Numbered from the stretch's first letter, positions 33,834-45,623 are shown. The stretch: 64,000 nucleotides of DNA from Dugong dugon (GCA_030035585.1 CM057481.1:9821128-9885127), one strand, 5' to 3'. Numbers and translations: made by a program. Notes: a model not told the origin generated them from the sequence alone.

Positions 33834-35360
33834 AAAAAGGTAAATACTGAGGACTTCCGGGCAACATGGTACTATAGTCAGAAGCACCACACCGTCCCTT
33901 TGCAGCAAAGATCAGAAAAACTAAGTCAAACAGAGTCACACGTCAGTTCTGAAACCGTAAGCATCAAATGAAGAGATAAAGAACTCAGCCAAGCACCGAA
34001 TGGAATAAAAAACTGACTGAGAACAGAAAGTGAGGACAGATACGTGCAGAGGTCCCCTACAGCTACTGCAGCACAGATCCACCATCCTGGACACCTACTG
34101 AGATCAGTGAACAGTGGGCACGAGAAAGCAGCTTCACAGAGCTTCCAGCAGGAGACAGAACAACCGGTAACCAGAAATATACACTTTCCCACCCCCCACC
34201 CTTCTTCACCCCCACTTAGCCTCCTCTGCTTCCTGCAGCCACAGTCTCTTGGCCTGGAAGCACCAGCTTCACCCCAATGTTGCTTGGATTCCACCTGCCC
34301 ACACTAGCCGGCTCCCTGAGTGCCTTTTGTTGGCTGCTGGTGTTGCTTTTTTCCAATTCTTTAGATTTCTTCCTTACCTTTCACCACCTTCGCCTCCTTT
34401 CTGTCAAATACCTGGCTCCATGCGCCATCTTTGCTTCTTCCTGAAAGACTGCAAAACACCGCTCCACTGTAAAACTGCCTCCCAGCCTGTGCTGCCATGC
34501 TGGTGGGACCCCTGGGGCTTTTTTGATTGTTTGTTTTGCTCTGATTTGTTTTGTTTGTTTGTTTTCTTTTTCTTTTCTCAGCTTGGGAGCCCCTTCTAGC
34601 CAGGCAGTACCACGTGGCTTGGAAGCTACTCCCTTACTCTGTGCAGACACACAAGGACATCCCTGGGGGCATTTCTTTTTTCTTGTTGGTTTTTGGGGTT
34701 TTGTGTTTCTTTGTTTTGTTTTCTTCTCTCTCTTACTCCCTTTTTGTCATTCTTCATTTCCAGTTTCTTGATTTATTCATTTTTTTCTTTTACCCTTTTT
34801 CTTTTTTTTTTATTTTTGTTTTTCCCCATTTCTCAGTCTCTCATCTCTCCACCCCAACAGCAAACTCCCTTAGCACCCTTTTTTGTTTGTGTGTATGTGT
34901 TTTGCTCCTGTTCCTCTCTCGTCTTTCCCATATCTATCTTAGCTCCACAAATCACAATCTACCCCATCCTTCCTGCCTTCCTGCACCATGCACTGAATAT
35001 CACACTCCCAAGCAGCACAGGCACAGCCTACTGGAACCTGCCCTGCACTGATTCCCAGTCCACACTGTCAGCCCTGGCACGTGCCACAAACAACCCATCT
35101 CAACAACTCCCCTTCAGCTGGACCTGCCCTGCTGTACCATACCTGAGTGACTGACCCTGCCCATTGGAGAAGAAGGTGAAAAGTATCATGCCCACAGACA
35201 AGCAAACAACAAAGAACGCACAGCCCACCTGCTCAGACATAACCAAATAAAACAAAAAAAGCAGGACAAAACAAATCTACAATCAATAAATGAGGAAAAT
35301 AACCACTGAATGCCTCAAAGACAGCAGACAATATCAAAACATTAACAAAAACAGGACAGG

Positions 35361-36350
35361 ATGGTTCCAGTAGGTGTCCAAAATAAAATACCAGATGACC
35401 TTCCAGAAGAAGAAAAGGCATTAGACCTAACTTATAGGGAATTCACATCTCTAATATTCAGAATTATGCAAGAGTTGAAGCAAAAAGCAGGCAAAAACGA
35501 GGAAAAAAATAGACAAATTCATGGAAAAGGCAGACAAATTCATGGAAAATACAGACAAAAAAAATGGAAGAATTCAAGAAAATAATACAGGAACAAAATG
35601 CTAAAATAAATTCACAACGAGAAACCATACAAAAACAACAATTAGAAATCCAAAAGATAAACAACAAGGTTTCAGAAATGGACAGTGTCATAGAAGGGCT
35701 GAGGAGCAGGTTTGAAACGATGGAAGACAGGATCAGCGAAATTGAAGATGAACACTTGGATACAACTCTGTTTGAGGAAAAATCAGAAAAAAGAATGAAG
35801 AAACCCTGAGAATTATGTGGGATACAATCAAAAGCAAAAATCTGCAAGTGATCGGAATTCCAGAACGGGTGGACAACAGAAAACACAGAGAGGATCACTG
35901 AAGAATTGCTGACAGAAAACTTCCCCAGTATCATGAAAGATGAAAAGCTGACCATCCAAGAAGCTCAATGAACCCCATATAGGATAGATCCCAAAAGAAA
36001 ATCACCAAGGCATATCATAATCACACTCACTAAAACCAAAGACAAAGAATCCTGAGAGCAACTCGAGAAAAACAAAAAGTCACATACAGAGGAGAAACAA
36101 GCGCAGATTATTCGGCAAAAAACATGCAGGCAAGAAGGCAATGAGATGACATATATATAAAACCTTGAAAGAAAAGAACTGCCAGCCAAGAATAATATAT
36201 CCTGCAAAACTCGCATTCAAATATGATGGTGAAATTAAGTCATTTCCAGATAAACAGAAGTTAAGGGACTATGTAAAAACCAAACCAAATTTACAAGACT
36301 TATTAAAGGGAGTCCTTCAATCTGAGAACAAACAACATCAGACCACAGGC
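35361..36350 (+). pseudogene. L1 ORF1p-like gene, disrupted
   Basis: It begins MVPVGVQNKIPDDLPEEE, followed by a Gln/Lys/Glu-rich coiled coil (35464-35760) that contains a small tandem duplication, the RRM region (around 'LQVIGIPERVDNRK', 35840-35880) and the C-terminal domain ('FKYDGEIKSFPDKQKLRDYV', 36210-36280). At least three stops or frame changes break it (about 35585, 35809 and 35970-36165). ORF1p is the L1 RNA-binding chaperone; this copy cannot make it. Confidence 0.8.
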
Positions 36351-36784
36351 TGAATATAGGACACAGGATTGTACTAGCTAGATATCAACCTAGGAAATGA
36401 ACTCTTAAGGACTATGCAAAACCAAAAAAATTACAAGAGGGAACCAGAGAGGTTAATCTGTAAATCACAACAACATCAGAACAATAAAAGAGGAAATAAA
36501 CGATGTAGGTATAGAACCTTCTAATGGAGAGGAAGACAAGGTGATACCAAGTAATAATAGATTGGTTCAAATCTAGGAAGATAAGGGTAAATTTCAAGGT
36601 AACCACAAAGAAAGTTAACAAACTTACTTACCAAAATGAGGAAGAAAAACATAAAGTCTCAGTAAAAACAAAACCTACAAAAACAAAAGAAATGAAAAAA
36701 AAAAAATCCACAAACAAAAGGAACTCAGCACAGGAGAGTAAGAGGAACAAAGAAAACGTCAGCACCACAAAAAAAAAAAAAGGA

Positions 36785-37003
36785 CTACAAAATGCAATCC
36801 CACTCCTAGAAATATATCCTAGAGAAATAAGAGCCATCACACGAATAGACATATGCACACCCATATTCATTGCAACACTGTTCACAATAGCAAAAAGATG
36901 GAAACAACCTAGCGGCCCATCAACAGATGAATGGAGAAACAAACTATGGTACATACACACAATGGCGTATTATGCAAAGATAAGGAACAATGATAATCTG
37001 TGA
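36785..37003 (+). pseudogene. L1 ORF2 C-terminal remnant
   Basis: Reads in one frame as 'NAIPLLEIYPREIR' and 'DICTPIFIATLFTIAKRWKQ' and on to 'YYAKIRNND', the extreme C-terminus of L1 ORF2p. Endonuclease, reverse transcriptase and most of the C-domain are absent. An A-rich run (36768-36781) immediately precedes it, so this may be a separate 5'-truncated insertion. Confidence 0.8.
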
Positions 37004-38500
37004 AGCATCTCATAACATGGATGAAACTGGAGGACATTATGCTGAGTGAAATAAGTCAATCACAAAAAGACAAATATTGTATGAGACCTCTACTGTAAAA
37101 ATTCATGTAAAAGTTTACACACAAAAAGAAACAATCTTTGTTGGTTACGAGGGATGGGAGAGGTGGGGGAGAACTAAATCGACAATAGTTAAGTGGTAAC
37201 TTTGGTGAAGGCTAAGACAGTACACAGTACTGGGGAAGCCAGCACAACTTGTACAAGGAAAGGTCATGGAAGCTCCACAGACACTTCCAAACTCCTTGAG
37301 GGACTGAATTGCTGGGCGGAGGGCTGTGAGGACCATGGTCTCAGGCAACATCTAGCTCAATTGGCATAACACAGTTTATAAAGACAGTGTTCTACATTCG
37401 ACCTTGGTGAGTAGCATCTGGGGTCTTAAAAGCCTGTGAGCAGCTGTCTAAGATACTTTACTGGTCCCACCCCTTCAGGAGCAAGGGAGAATGAAGACAA
37501 TAAGATACAAGGAAAAGATTAGTCTAATTAGGACTAATGGGCCATAGCTACCACGGCCTCCACCAGACTAAGTCCAGTACAGCTAGATGGTGCCCAGCTA
37601 CCACCACTGACTCTTCTGACCAGGATCACAATAGAGTGTCCTGAACAGAGCCGGAAAAGGATGTAGAACAAAATTCAAACTCACAAAAAAAAGACCAGAT
37701 TTACTGGCCTGACTGGAGAATCCCCGAGAGTATCGCCCTCGGACACCCTTTTAGCTCAGTGGTGAAGTCACTCCCGAAGTTCACCATTCAGCCAGGGGTT
37801 AGACAGCCTCATAAAACAAAACGGGACTAATGAGGCACAGCAGTCCAGGGACAAGGACTAGAAGGCAGGAGGGGACAGGAAAGCTGGTGATAGGGAACCC
37901 AAGGTTGAGAAGGAACAGTGTTGACACGTCGTGGGGTTGTTAACCATTGTCATAGGGCAATATGTGTACTGACTGTTTAATGAGAAACTATTTGTTCTGC
38001 AAACCTTCATCTAAAGTACAAAAAAAAAAAAAAAGAATTATCTATGTGAGATCAGATTGACAACAGCAACTCAAAAGCTTTGATGGAAAGCCTAAGGGGC
38101 AGTGTGTTGAAGATAATGGTGATGGAATAATTTGGAAAAGGATAGTGAGAATAGCAGCACAACTGGAACAATGTAATGGGTGTCACTGAGTTATACACGT
38201 CAAAACTTTTGAAATGGTGTAACTTTGGCTATGTATATTTTCACCAAAAAAAATTCCTCCAAGGTCGAGAAGGGAGAGTGTTGACACATCGTGGGGTTGT
38301 TAACCAATGTCATAAAACAATATGTGTACTGACTGTTTAATGAGAAACTATTTGTTCTATAAACTGTCTAAAGAACAATAAAAAAAATTTTTTTTAAAAA
38401 AAGAAGAAATAGGTGAAACAAGACTGGCAAAATATTGATAATTACTGAAGTTGGTGATGGGTTCCAAAAAAAATAAAAATAGAGTAAAAAGGTAAATACT

Positions 38501-38632
38501 AACTCCACCAAAAAAAAAGTTATAATAAGAAAGGAAATACTATCATCAAATACTGCTTGCTTTAAAGGTGACTATTGTTTATACAGTCATGAATACTGAT
38601 TTGATTAAAATTATAACTTACCACAATTGGTA
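38501..38632 (+). mobile_element. continuation of the old HAL1/L1 host
   Basis: 'aaggaaatactatcatcaaa' and following. Assigned by position directly after the target-site duplication. Confidence 0.4.
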
Positions 38633-39348
38633 TAACAAAGTTTATTAAGAAAATGTCCTGTATCCCACTTTGGTGAGTGGGGTCTGGGGTCTTAAAAACT
38701 AGCAAGTGGCCATCTAAGATGCATCAATTGGTCCCAACATGCCTGGAGCAAGGAAGAATGAAGAACACCAAAGACACAAAGAAAATATTAGCGCAAGAGA
38801 CAAAAGGGGCCACATAAACCAGAGACTGCATCAGCCGGAGACCAGAAGAACTAGATGGTGCCCAGCTACCACCAATGACCGCCCTGACATGGAACACAAC
38901 AGAGAGTCCCTGATGGAGCAGGAGAAAAGTGGAGTGCAGAACTCAAATTCTAGTAAGAAGACAAGACTTAATGGTCTGACTGAGACTGGAGGGACCCCGG
39001 AAGACATGGCCCCAGACTCTCTGTTAACCCAGAACTAAAACCATTCCCAAAGCCAACTCTTTAGACAAAAAATAGACTGGACTATAAGACATAAAATGAT
39101 ACTCATGAAGAGTGTGCTTCTTAGTTCAAGTAGATACATGAGACTAAATGGGCAGCTGCTGTCCGGAGGCGAGATGAGAAGGCAGAAAGGGAGAGGTGCT
39201 GGTTGAATGGTCACAGGAAATCCAGGCTGGAAAGGAGGAGTGTGCAGTCACATTACAGGGAGAGCAACTAGGGTCACATAACAATGTGTGTATAAATTTT
39301 TGTATGAGAAGCTAACTTGAGCTGTAAACTTCCACCTGAAGCACAATA

Positions 39349-39349
<1 letters not shown>
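38633..39349 (+). mobile_element. L1 3' UTR, sense, older subfamily
   Basis: 'ggtgagtggggtctggggtc', 'tagatggtgcccagctacc', 'tggtctgactgagactgg' parallels 37400-37740 but is diverged. It ends 'cacctgaagcacaataat' just before an (AC)n tract. The 99-codon ORF inside is incidental. Confidence 0.8.

Positions 39350-39387
<38 letters not shown>
39350..39387 (+). repeat. (AC)n microsatellite at L1 3' end
   Basis: About 18 AC units followed by an (AT)n stretch. It sits at the poly(A) end of the preceding L1, a common origin for microsatellites. Confidence 0.95.
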
Positions 39388-39388
<1 letters not shown>

Positions 39389-39419
39389 ATATATATATAC
39401 ACATATAAAACTTATCAGT

Positions 39420-40145
39420 CAGTATCCCAGCAGGAAATGGCTCTCAGGTGGGATAAGTTGAGAAAAATTTCATAAAAGTGAGTATGTGGGCAGGGTGAAG
39501 GAAAACGCTGTAAGAGGAGGTGCAGTACCAGTGATAATACCAGTTGGTGGGGGGGGGGGGGAATTCCCCACCCCCAGGCCTGACAATGAAAGGAGAAGGG
39601 GTTCTCAGAACCTGGAGAGAGAGCTGGAAGGAGAGGGTGCCTGCCTGCAGAGTCAGGGAGGAAACCCTTCCCTTTGCCATGGCAGCCCAACAAGGAGGAG
39701 GGGGCAAAAATACTCCTCCTCACTCTCCTCCCTCCCTCCACCTACCTGCCTGTATCCTACATTGGCCTAACCCAGCTGGTTTCCTGAGGGCCAGGGGGCC
39801 CATTGATGTGGTCCTTACAGGTCAGAGTGGATTGGGAAGGGCTAGGGGAAGACATCCAACACAAGCCATCATGGGTGGATGGAGGAAAGGAATTTCAAAC
39901 GAGCTCAGTTCTCATCTGTCATAAACAGCAGGAAGTTAGGGGCTAATGTCGAAAACTGGTCAGTCAAGAAATAGCAGTATCAGCATATGATTTAGAAATA
40001 TGGCTGCAAGTGCCAGAAGAAGGAGCTAATGAGTTAAAAGTGGTGCTCTGGGGAGCAAAAGTGGTAAGGGATGGGGCAGAGGACTGCTGTTTTCATTATA
40101 CATCTTTTAGTACTAATATGACTATAAACTTTGCCATGTATTTTA
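39420..40145. other. intergenic DNA with a G-run, nothing recognised
   Basis: A run of 13 G near 39549-39561 and purine-rich sequence. ORFs on both strands lack support. Confidence 0.4.
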
Positions 40146-40149
40146 AAAA

Positions 40150-40352
40150 AACAAAACCTAGTTGCCATGAATGGAGTTGATTCCAACATGGCAACCCCAC
40201 GTGTTTCAGAGTAGAACTGTGCTCCATTAGGGCTTTCAACAGCCATGATCTTTTGGAATCAGATCAGCAAGACTTTCTTCTGGGTCCCCTCTGGGAGGAT
40301 TCAAACCACCAACCTTTTGGTTAGTAGCTAAGCACTTAACCATTTGTGCCCA
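40150..40352 (-). mobile_element. AfroSINE, antisense, third subfamily, diverged
   Basis: 'ttgattccaacatggcaacc', 'agagtagaactgtgctccat', 'cccctctgggaggattcaaa' and 'cttaaccatttgtgcc'. Followed by an A-rich low-complexity stretch at 40372-40409. Confidence 0.82.
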
Positions 40353-40407
40353 TGTATAACTTTGATAAAAGCAAAAAAAACAAAAACAAAAAAAACAAAA
40401 AAAAAAA

Positions 40408-40825
40408 AACACCCAGTCTAATCGTGAGAAAAACATCAGAAAAATTCCAATAGAGGTGCCTCCTACAAAATGCCTGGCCAGTACTCCTCAAAAACTGCCA
40501 AGGTCATCAAAAACAAGGTAAGTCTGAGAAACGGTCACAGGCAAAAGGAGCCAAGGAGACACAGCAACAAATGTTATGTGGTATCCTGGATGGGATACTG
40601 GGACAAAAAAAGGAGATTAGGTGAAAAGTAAGGAAATATGAATAAAGTTTGGATTTTAGTTAACGATAACATATCAGTGTATTTTTATTAATTGGAACAA
40701 ATATACCAGGCTAATTTGTTAATAATAGGGGAAATTGGGTGCAGAGTTTCTAGGAATTCTCTGTAATATCTTCTCAATTGTTCTATAAATCTAAAATTGT
40801 TCTAAAAAATAATAAAGGACTTTAT
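40408..40825 (+). mobile_element. old L1 3' UTR, uninterrupted copy
   Basis: 'cccagtctaatcgtgag', 'gtggtatcctggatggga' and 'ttctataaatctaaaattg' ending 'aataataaagg'. This is the unbroken counterpart of the L1 split apart at 27655-30570. Confidence 0.7.
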
Positions 40826-40954
40826 AGTAGAAATAACCTCAGAAGATGACAAGAAAATGTTGGTTCATTGTTGTATGGTATTTGCATTATTTGCGGCTGC
40901 TTAGCAGAGTTGGATGTTTTTCCAGGTTTTTTAATGATTCTTGGATACAAGATA

Positions 40955-41152
40955 TTAACCCGTTGCCCTCAAGTCCATTCCAACTCGTGGTGACCCCATG
41001 TACTACAGAGTAGAACCGCTCCTTTCTTGGCTGTAATCTTTACAGAAGCCGATTACCAGGCCTTTCTTCCATGGTGCTGCTAGGTGTGTTCAAACCTCCT
41101 GCCTTTCAGTTAGTAGCCCAGCACAAACCGTTTGCACTATCTAGGGACCTAG
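40955..41152 (-). mobile_element. AfroSINE, antisense, third subfamily
   Basis: 'ttaacccgttgccctcaagt', 'ctgtaatctttacagaagcc', 'accaggcctttcttcc', 'ttcaaacctcctgcctttc' to 'gtttgcactatctagggacc'. Confidence 0.85.
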
Positions 41153-41194
41153 TCAAGACATTAAACCCCAGAAATCCAACAATGATCCTGGTTA

Positions 41195-41775
41195 TTAATT
41201 CATTCAATAAGTATATATCAAATGCTGACTTCATGCTAGGCAGTGCCCTGTCTTGGCACTTGGGATACAGGGACTTTTTCAAAATGCAGCTGTGAGGATG
41301 GCCTTACCTCCCCCTGCCCTTAAATCCCTCAGAGTCCACTGGCTGCTCTTAGGTTCAAACAGGGCACAAGGACCTGCCTGCCAGCCCCTGCCAGCTTCTC
41401 CCAGTCACCCCTCTTGCTCTCCAACCACACTGGCCTCTTTCAGGGCCTTGAAGGTGCCATGTTCCCTGCTGGGCCTTTGCACAATGCTGTTCCCTCTGCC
41501 CAGAACACTCTTTCTCTCTCTGCCCCCCTCCCCTTTGCTCAGGTAACTCTTACAGTTGGGCCCTCAGCTCAGGCACTGCTTCCTCAGGGAGGCCCCATCT
41601 ATCTGTAATTCTTCCTTCGCCATGGGGTTGAGTAATGCCTGTGTCTCCCATGGACTGTCAGCTCGTAGGCTCTGTGACAGTTGGGATAATGTCTTGTTCA
41701 CACTGGTCCCCAGCTCCTGGCACAATGCCTGGTGTGGTGCAGGAGCAAAATGAATACTGAAGGAGTGAATGAATG
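41195..41775 (+). mobile_element. LINE2 fragment(s)
   Basis: 'cctgctgggcctttgcacaat', 'tgcccagaacactctttc', 'cctcagggaggccccatct', 'gtaggctctgtgacag' and a terminal GAATGAATGAATGG tail give the L2 3' order. The bases around 41200-41290 are a second L2-like piece. Confidence 0.75.
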
Positions 41776-41959
41776 AATGGTAAACAGGATATAGTCCATA
41801 GCCTCAAGAAATTTCCAGTCTACTGCAGATCCAAACCAAGGTGTTATCGCCGGAAAGAGCTAGAGGTGGCTCCCCAGCTCATGTCTGAGTTCCAGCTGCA
41901 CCCTGGGCCTGGCTGTGTCACCGCTTGGTCCACCACCTGCCACAGCCTGTAACGTTCAC

Positions 41960-42112
41960 ATACTCTCATAGTCATTCGCCTACTTCCGACTCGCAAAATC
42001 CAAGTGAGGTCCGCACCCACGTCGTTCCTATCTGAAAACAACATCCAGATTGTGTATGTGAGCTGCCCAAAGTCACATGGTTAGTAAGAGGCTTATTTGA
42101 TCTTAAATTTTC
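41960..42112 (-). mobile_element. MIR SINE, antisense
   Basis: 'gagctgcccaaagtcacatgg' followed by 'ttagtaagag' is the antisense MIR signature. The rest is strongly diverged. Confidence 0.55.
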
Positions 42113-42179
42113 TTACCGCCCTCTGGACTCTATTTCCCTCCAAACTTGGCACGAACTCTGGGTAACAGTGGGGTCTTTG

Positions 42180-42780
42180 CACTTGCCCTGGGGGCTTTGA
42201 CTAGAAGGACCTGCGGTCGCGTCCCGGCAGTCCAGGGCGGTCCCGGCGTCTGCGACCAGGACCGCGCGCCCCCCCTGGCGGTCACCGTGGAGGCTTGACG
42301 CCCGCGCTTCATTTCCTGCCGGGAAAGAAGTGAGAAGTGGCCGTAGACTTGCGAACCTGGGGTAGCCCCCTAGGCGCGCACCACCCAGGCACTTTGGGGT
42401 GCGTGTCCTGGGATTCCCGGAAGCAGGCTTGGGCTGTCCTCCCCGGGTCTTCCTCCTACTCCGGGGCAGCACCCACGCCGGCATCAGGAAGGCTGGCATC
42501 TGAGGCCGGGAGAGTCTGGGGGCGTCAAATGGGGGAGGGACCTCCCGTCCCGGGTAGGGTGTCTGGGGTCCGGTTTGAACCCTTGGCTCTGTGATCTCTG
42601 GGAGGAGAGTCCTCTCGCTGAGACTCAGCGTCCCCTCAGGGCAGCTGTGAGGGTGTCGCACCGGACTGATGCTGGGGGTTCACAGAAGGGTGCCAGCTCT
42701 CCGCAGACTGCTCGCCCCAAAGCCCTGGCAAACCTTGCACCCTCATTCTGCGGGGACTCTGGAAGTGAGTCGTAACCTTT
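42180..42780 (+). promoter_or_regulatory. GC/CpG-rich patch 4 kb upstream of IL17RD, possible alternative first exon
   Basis: High local CpG density at about 42205-42560 ('ctgcggtcgcgtcccgg', 'ggaccgcgcgccccccctgg'). A donor-like GGAA|GTGAGT lies at about 42771. It could be an alternative IL17RD promoter or a separate non-coding transcript start. A 182-codon minus-strand ORF is probably a by-product of GC-richness. Confidence 0.3.
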
Positions 42781-44079
42781 ACCTTTAAGATGTTGGTTAG
42801 TGCATAAAACCTATACTGCTTGATCAGAATACCAAAAATAGAATTCCGGCCACTGCTTCTAACCACTGTTCATTAAAATAGTCTTTAGTTATTCCCGGCT
42901 CAGAATGATTCAGGTTACAAATTATTTCCATGATCACTTCACCCTTTTCTTATGTTTCAGGGCATAATTCGACCCCTAACAAAATTCATTCCTTGTGTTA
43001 AGAATTTTTCTTATCTGGTCAGGTTCTAGGTAGATTGGGGAAATATATTTGCATTTCATCAACAGTTTATTTTAAGGCTATTTTATCTGTTTAATCCCCG
43101 GCTTCATCCCAAACAGACTTGGAAGTGGCATCAACAAGCACTTCTTGCCCACTGATTTGGGCCAGGCAGAGTGCCAGGCCACAGGGGCAGAGACGCAAGA
43201 CCGACAGGAATGGTGAGGGGTGGCTGAAATTGTGACGGGACCTCAGACAACCCTGGCCTCAGTGGGTGACACCGTGTGCTGGATTTGGGAGGGTTTCCAG
43301 GGCTCATGCTCTGGTTGCCTGCATGCTGGGTTGAACTGTGGCCTGTTGGGAGCCACGGGGCTCCGTGGTCCATGGAGGCCATGTGGGGGCCTGACCCCCT
43401 CACTTGATCTTAGCTCTCGGGATAGCAGCCCACCCCCTGCAGCCTCACAAATATGTCGGTCAGGGTAGAATGAGGGCACAGGGAGGAAGAGAATACATGA
43501 AAAAGCCCAGAATGGGAGGATGCTGCCAAATGCCAATTTATTACCTTAATTTCCTGACCAAATTCGATCCTTTGATGTCGTGGCTCTTCGTCTACCCCCA
43601 CCATGAATGCTTACGGCCCCCTGGCCTCTCAGACCCTGTCCTCATGGCTGCCCTTCCAGCCAGGCTTTAGAGTGGACACAGGCCTTTTCCTTCTTGTGCC
43701 TTGCATACTCCTTTAGCAAAGTTGGAGACCTGTCTGAACTCTGCAGCACGTCTTCAGAGGGTGTCAGCTGCCACACTTCTGCAATGAGCTGTGGGTGGGA
43801 GGGGGCCTGGCATTTAGGACCAGGGGATTCAATAGGGGCAGGATGTGGAGGCTAGAAAGGGAGTGGGCATGTTGCTCTGCCTTCTCCAGCGCTCACTCAT
43901 CCAGTGATGAGGGGAAAGGCCAGGGGAAATGCCTTCCTCTCCCCAGAGCCCTCCTTAAGCTTCTCCCTCAGTCATGAGCTGCAAGCACGCCTCCTTCTCC
44001 TAGAGTCCAATTCATGAACAAAGGGAGACATGGAAACGGCCAGTAAATACTTGAGAACTGGAGTAGCCAGAAAAACCAG
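42781..44079. other. intergenic DNA, mostly unassigned
   Basis: A possible L2 piece lies around 43120-43220 ('ttgggccaggcagagtgcca'). Otherwise no gene or named repeat is recognised. Confidence 0.35.
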
Positions 44080-44300
44080 TTAAGATGGCATTGAGATATT
44101 GAGCACTTTGGCAATTTTGAATGTGCACAATAATCCAGGAATTCTGATTCCAGGACTGTATCCTAAGAACATAGTTGGACACATGCAAAGATAAATGTGT
44201 GAGGATATTTTTGAACCACTGATGAGAATGGAAGGCCCTCAGTAGGGGATTGGTTCATGCATTATGGCGTATCTCTAGGCTGGATGTCATGGAGATTAAG
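44080..44300 (+). mobile_element. very old L1 ORF2-end fragment
   Basis: 'aggaattctgattccaggac', 'tatcctaagaacatagttgg' and 'aggggattggttcatgcatt' align with the C-terminal ORF2 region of ancient L1. Strongly decayed. Confidence 0.5.
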
Positions 44301-45479
44301 GAGTCGGTAGCCTTGTGGTTTCCTTGGACCTGGCCTTGTCTCAGCCTCTGGCACCCCCAACCCTCATGGCCAAGCCCCTGACGTCGCCTGCTGTGAGGGT
44401 CCAGGGAGACCGCAAGAGCAGTACTGAGGGTGGCAGGGAGGGTGGACTGAGACCTGGGAAGGAGCAGAACAGCGAACCTCCCCAAGAGAAGCAGCATGCG
44501 TGTGAGGTCTGTTCAGAGGATAGACCCTGCTCCGGGGCTGCCTGCTGTGCATCCTGGCTCTAGGGTGGCCAAAGATGGCATGGTGCCTGCCCTCACTGGG
44601 CCAGGCTGAATTACGGAATATCCTGGCAGTGAGATGAAAAACAAGCATTTCCACCCAGTGGTGTGCATGGCAAGGGAAGCCCAGCACCTGGGTTTTGTGG
44701 TGATACTGTGGTTTGGGGGATCCCAGCCCCCAACCCCCTTTCTCTGGTAACAATGCCAGTTTTCCTTTGCACAACCACCTGTCTCCCACTTCAGCCTCTG
44801 TGGTTCAGGTGAGGCTGGCTCTGCACCCTGGTTCCAGGGGTGGTCACATCAGAGGCAGTCCCCAGCACTGGCCAGCACTGCAGAGAAGGGTCCTCTTTGT
44901 CCACAGAGGTAGCTCATCAGGCTGGGGACTACCCCTGCTACTGTGGAGGATTTCAGCACAAAGGTGTAGGCAGGGTGTGTAGAGCCGCGAGGGAAAGTAC
45001 AGGAACCCAGCACTAGCTAGCCACGGTGCAGGACCAGGAGAGGGACTGGATTCTGGGCCCTGGAAGGAGAGAGTCATGTAGAGGCCCCTGCCTTGTGGGA
45101 TGGACAGAGGTGAGCGTCTCCAAGGTTAACTGAGACTAGAGGACCAACACGTGGTGGAGGAGGAAGACCAGGTGAAGCTGGTGGTGATGGCAAAGTTGGA
45201 AGAGATGAGGTCGGGGCCTTGAAGCTACAATAGCCTTTATTCTATATGACCGTTGAATAAAAGCCACTAGGGAAAAGTTTTGATCAGTAGTGAGTGGTCT
45301 GATTTACCTTTTCGGAAGATCGCTTGATCCAGGGTGGAGGAACTGTATGTCAGGTCAGGAGTGGAAGCAGAAAGGCACTTAGTTAGCTGGTGTGTAGGAG
45401 GTGGTGGTGATCTAGACTAGGGAGGGGGCAGCAGTGGTTCAGTTCAGACTCACAGACACAAGGCAAAGGCCGGGATAGT
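44301..45479. other. intergenic DNA, nothing recognised
   Basis: Moderately GC-rich; ORFs up to 141 codons on both strands without support. Confidence 0.35.
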
Positions 45480-45570
45480 GGTGAAAAGTCTATGACCTTG
45501 GCTACTCCGCTTCTCTGAGCCTCGGTGTCCTCCTGCAAACTGGGGTCATTATGCACCACACAAGGGTGTC
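45480..45570 (+). mobile_element. MIR fragment
   Basis: 'tatgaccttggctactcc', 'ttctctgagcctcggtgtcc', 'ctgcaaactgggg' is the MIR central core. A second MIR-type tail, 'cacacagtaggtgcttgtt', lies at 45970-45990. Confidence 0.65.
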
Positions 45571-45623
45571 TGACAATTATAGTGGTGAAGAGCATTGTTT
45601 TTAGTCAGATCTGGATCAGGATC

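Larger units (their letters stand above)
33849..38485 (+). mobile_element. L1/HAL1-like composite element with intact 5' end and 15-bp target-site duplication
   Basis: Perfect direct repeats AAAAAGGTAAATACT at 33834-33848 and 38486-38500 enclose 4637 bp. It opens with an L1-type 5' UTR ('gaggacttccgggcaacatgg'), runs through about 1.5 kb of pyrimidine-rich 5' UTR, then ORF1 (35361-36350, broken). Almost all of ORF2 is missing: only the C-terminal end is present (about 36785-37003). The L1 3' UTR follows (37140-38034), then a piece of a second L1 3' UTR and a repeat of the first (38262-38385), and an A-rich end. It may be an internally deleted or HAL1-type element with later nested insertions. 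Confidence 0.8.

Noticed and set aside
34551-35154. ORFs of 166 and 153 codons rich in Phe/Leu/Ser
   Set aside because: They lie in the pyrimidine-rich L1 5' UTR and overlap each other in two frames; no L1 protein matches.
42113-42661. 182-codon minus-strand ORF in the upstream GC-rich patch
   Set aside because: Low-complexity composition and no family resemblance. The GC-rich patch itself is kept as a regulatory candidate.
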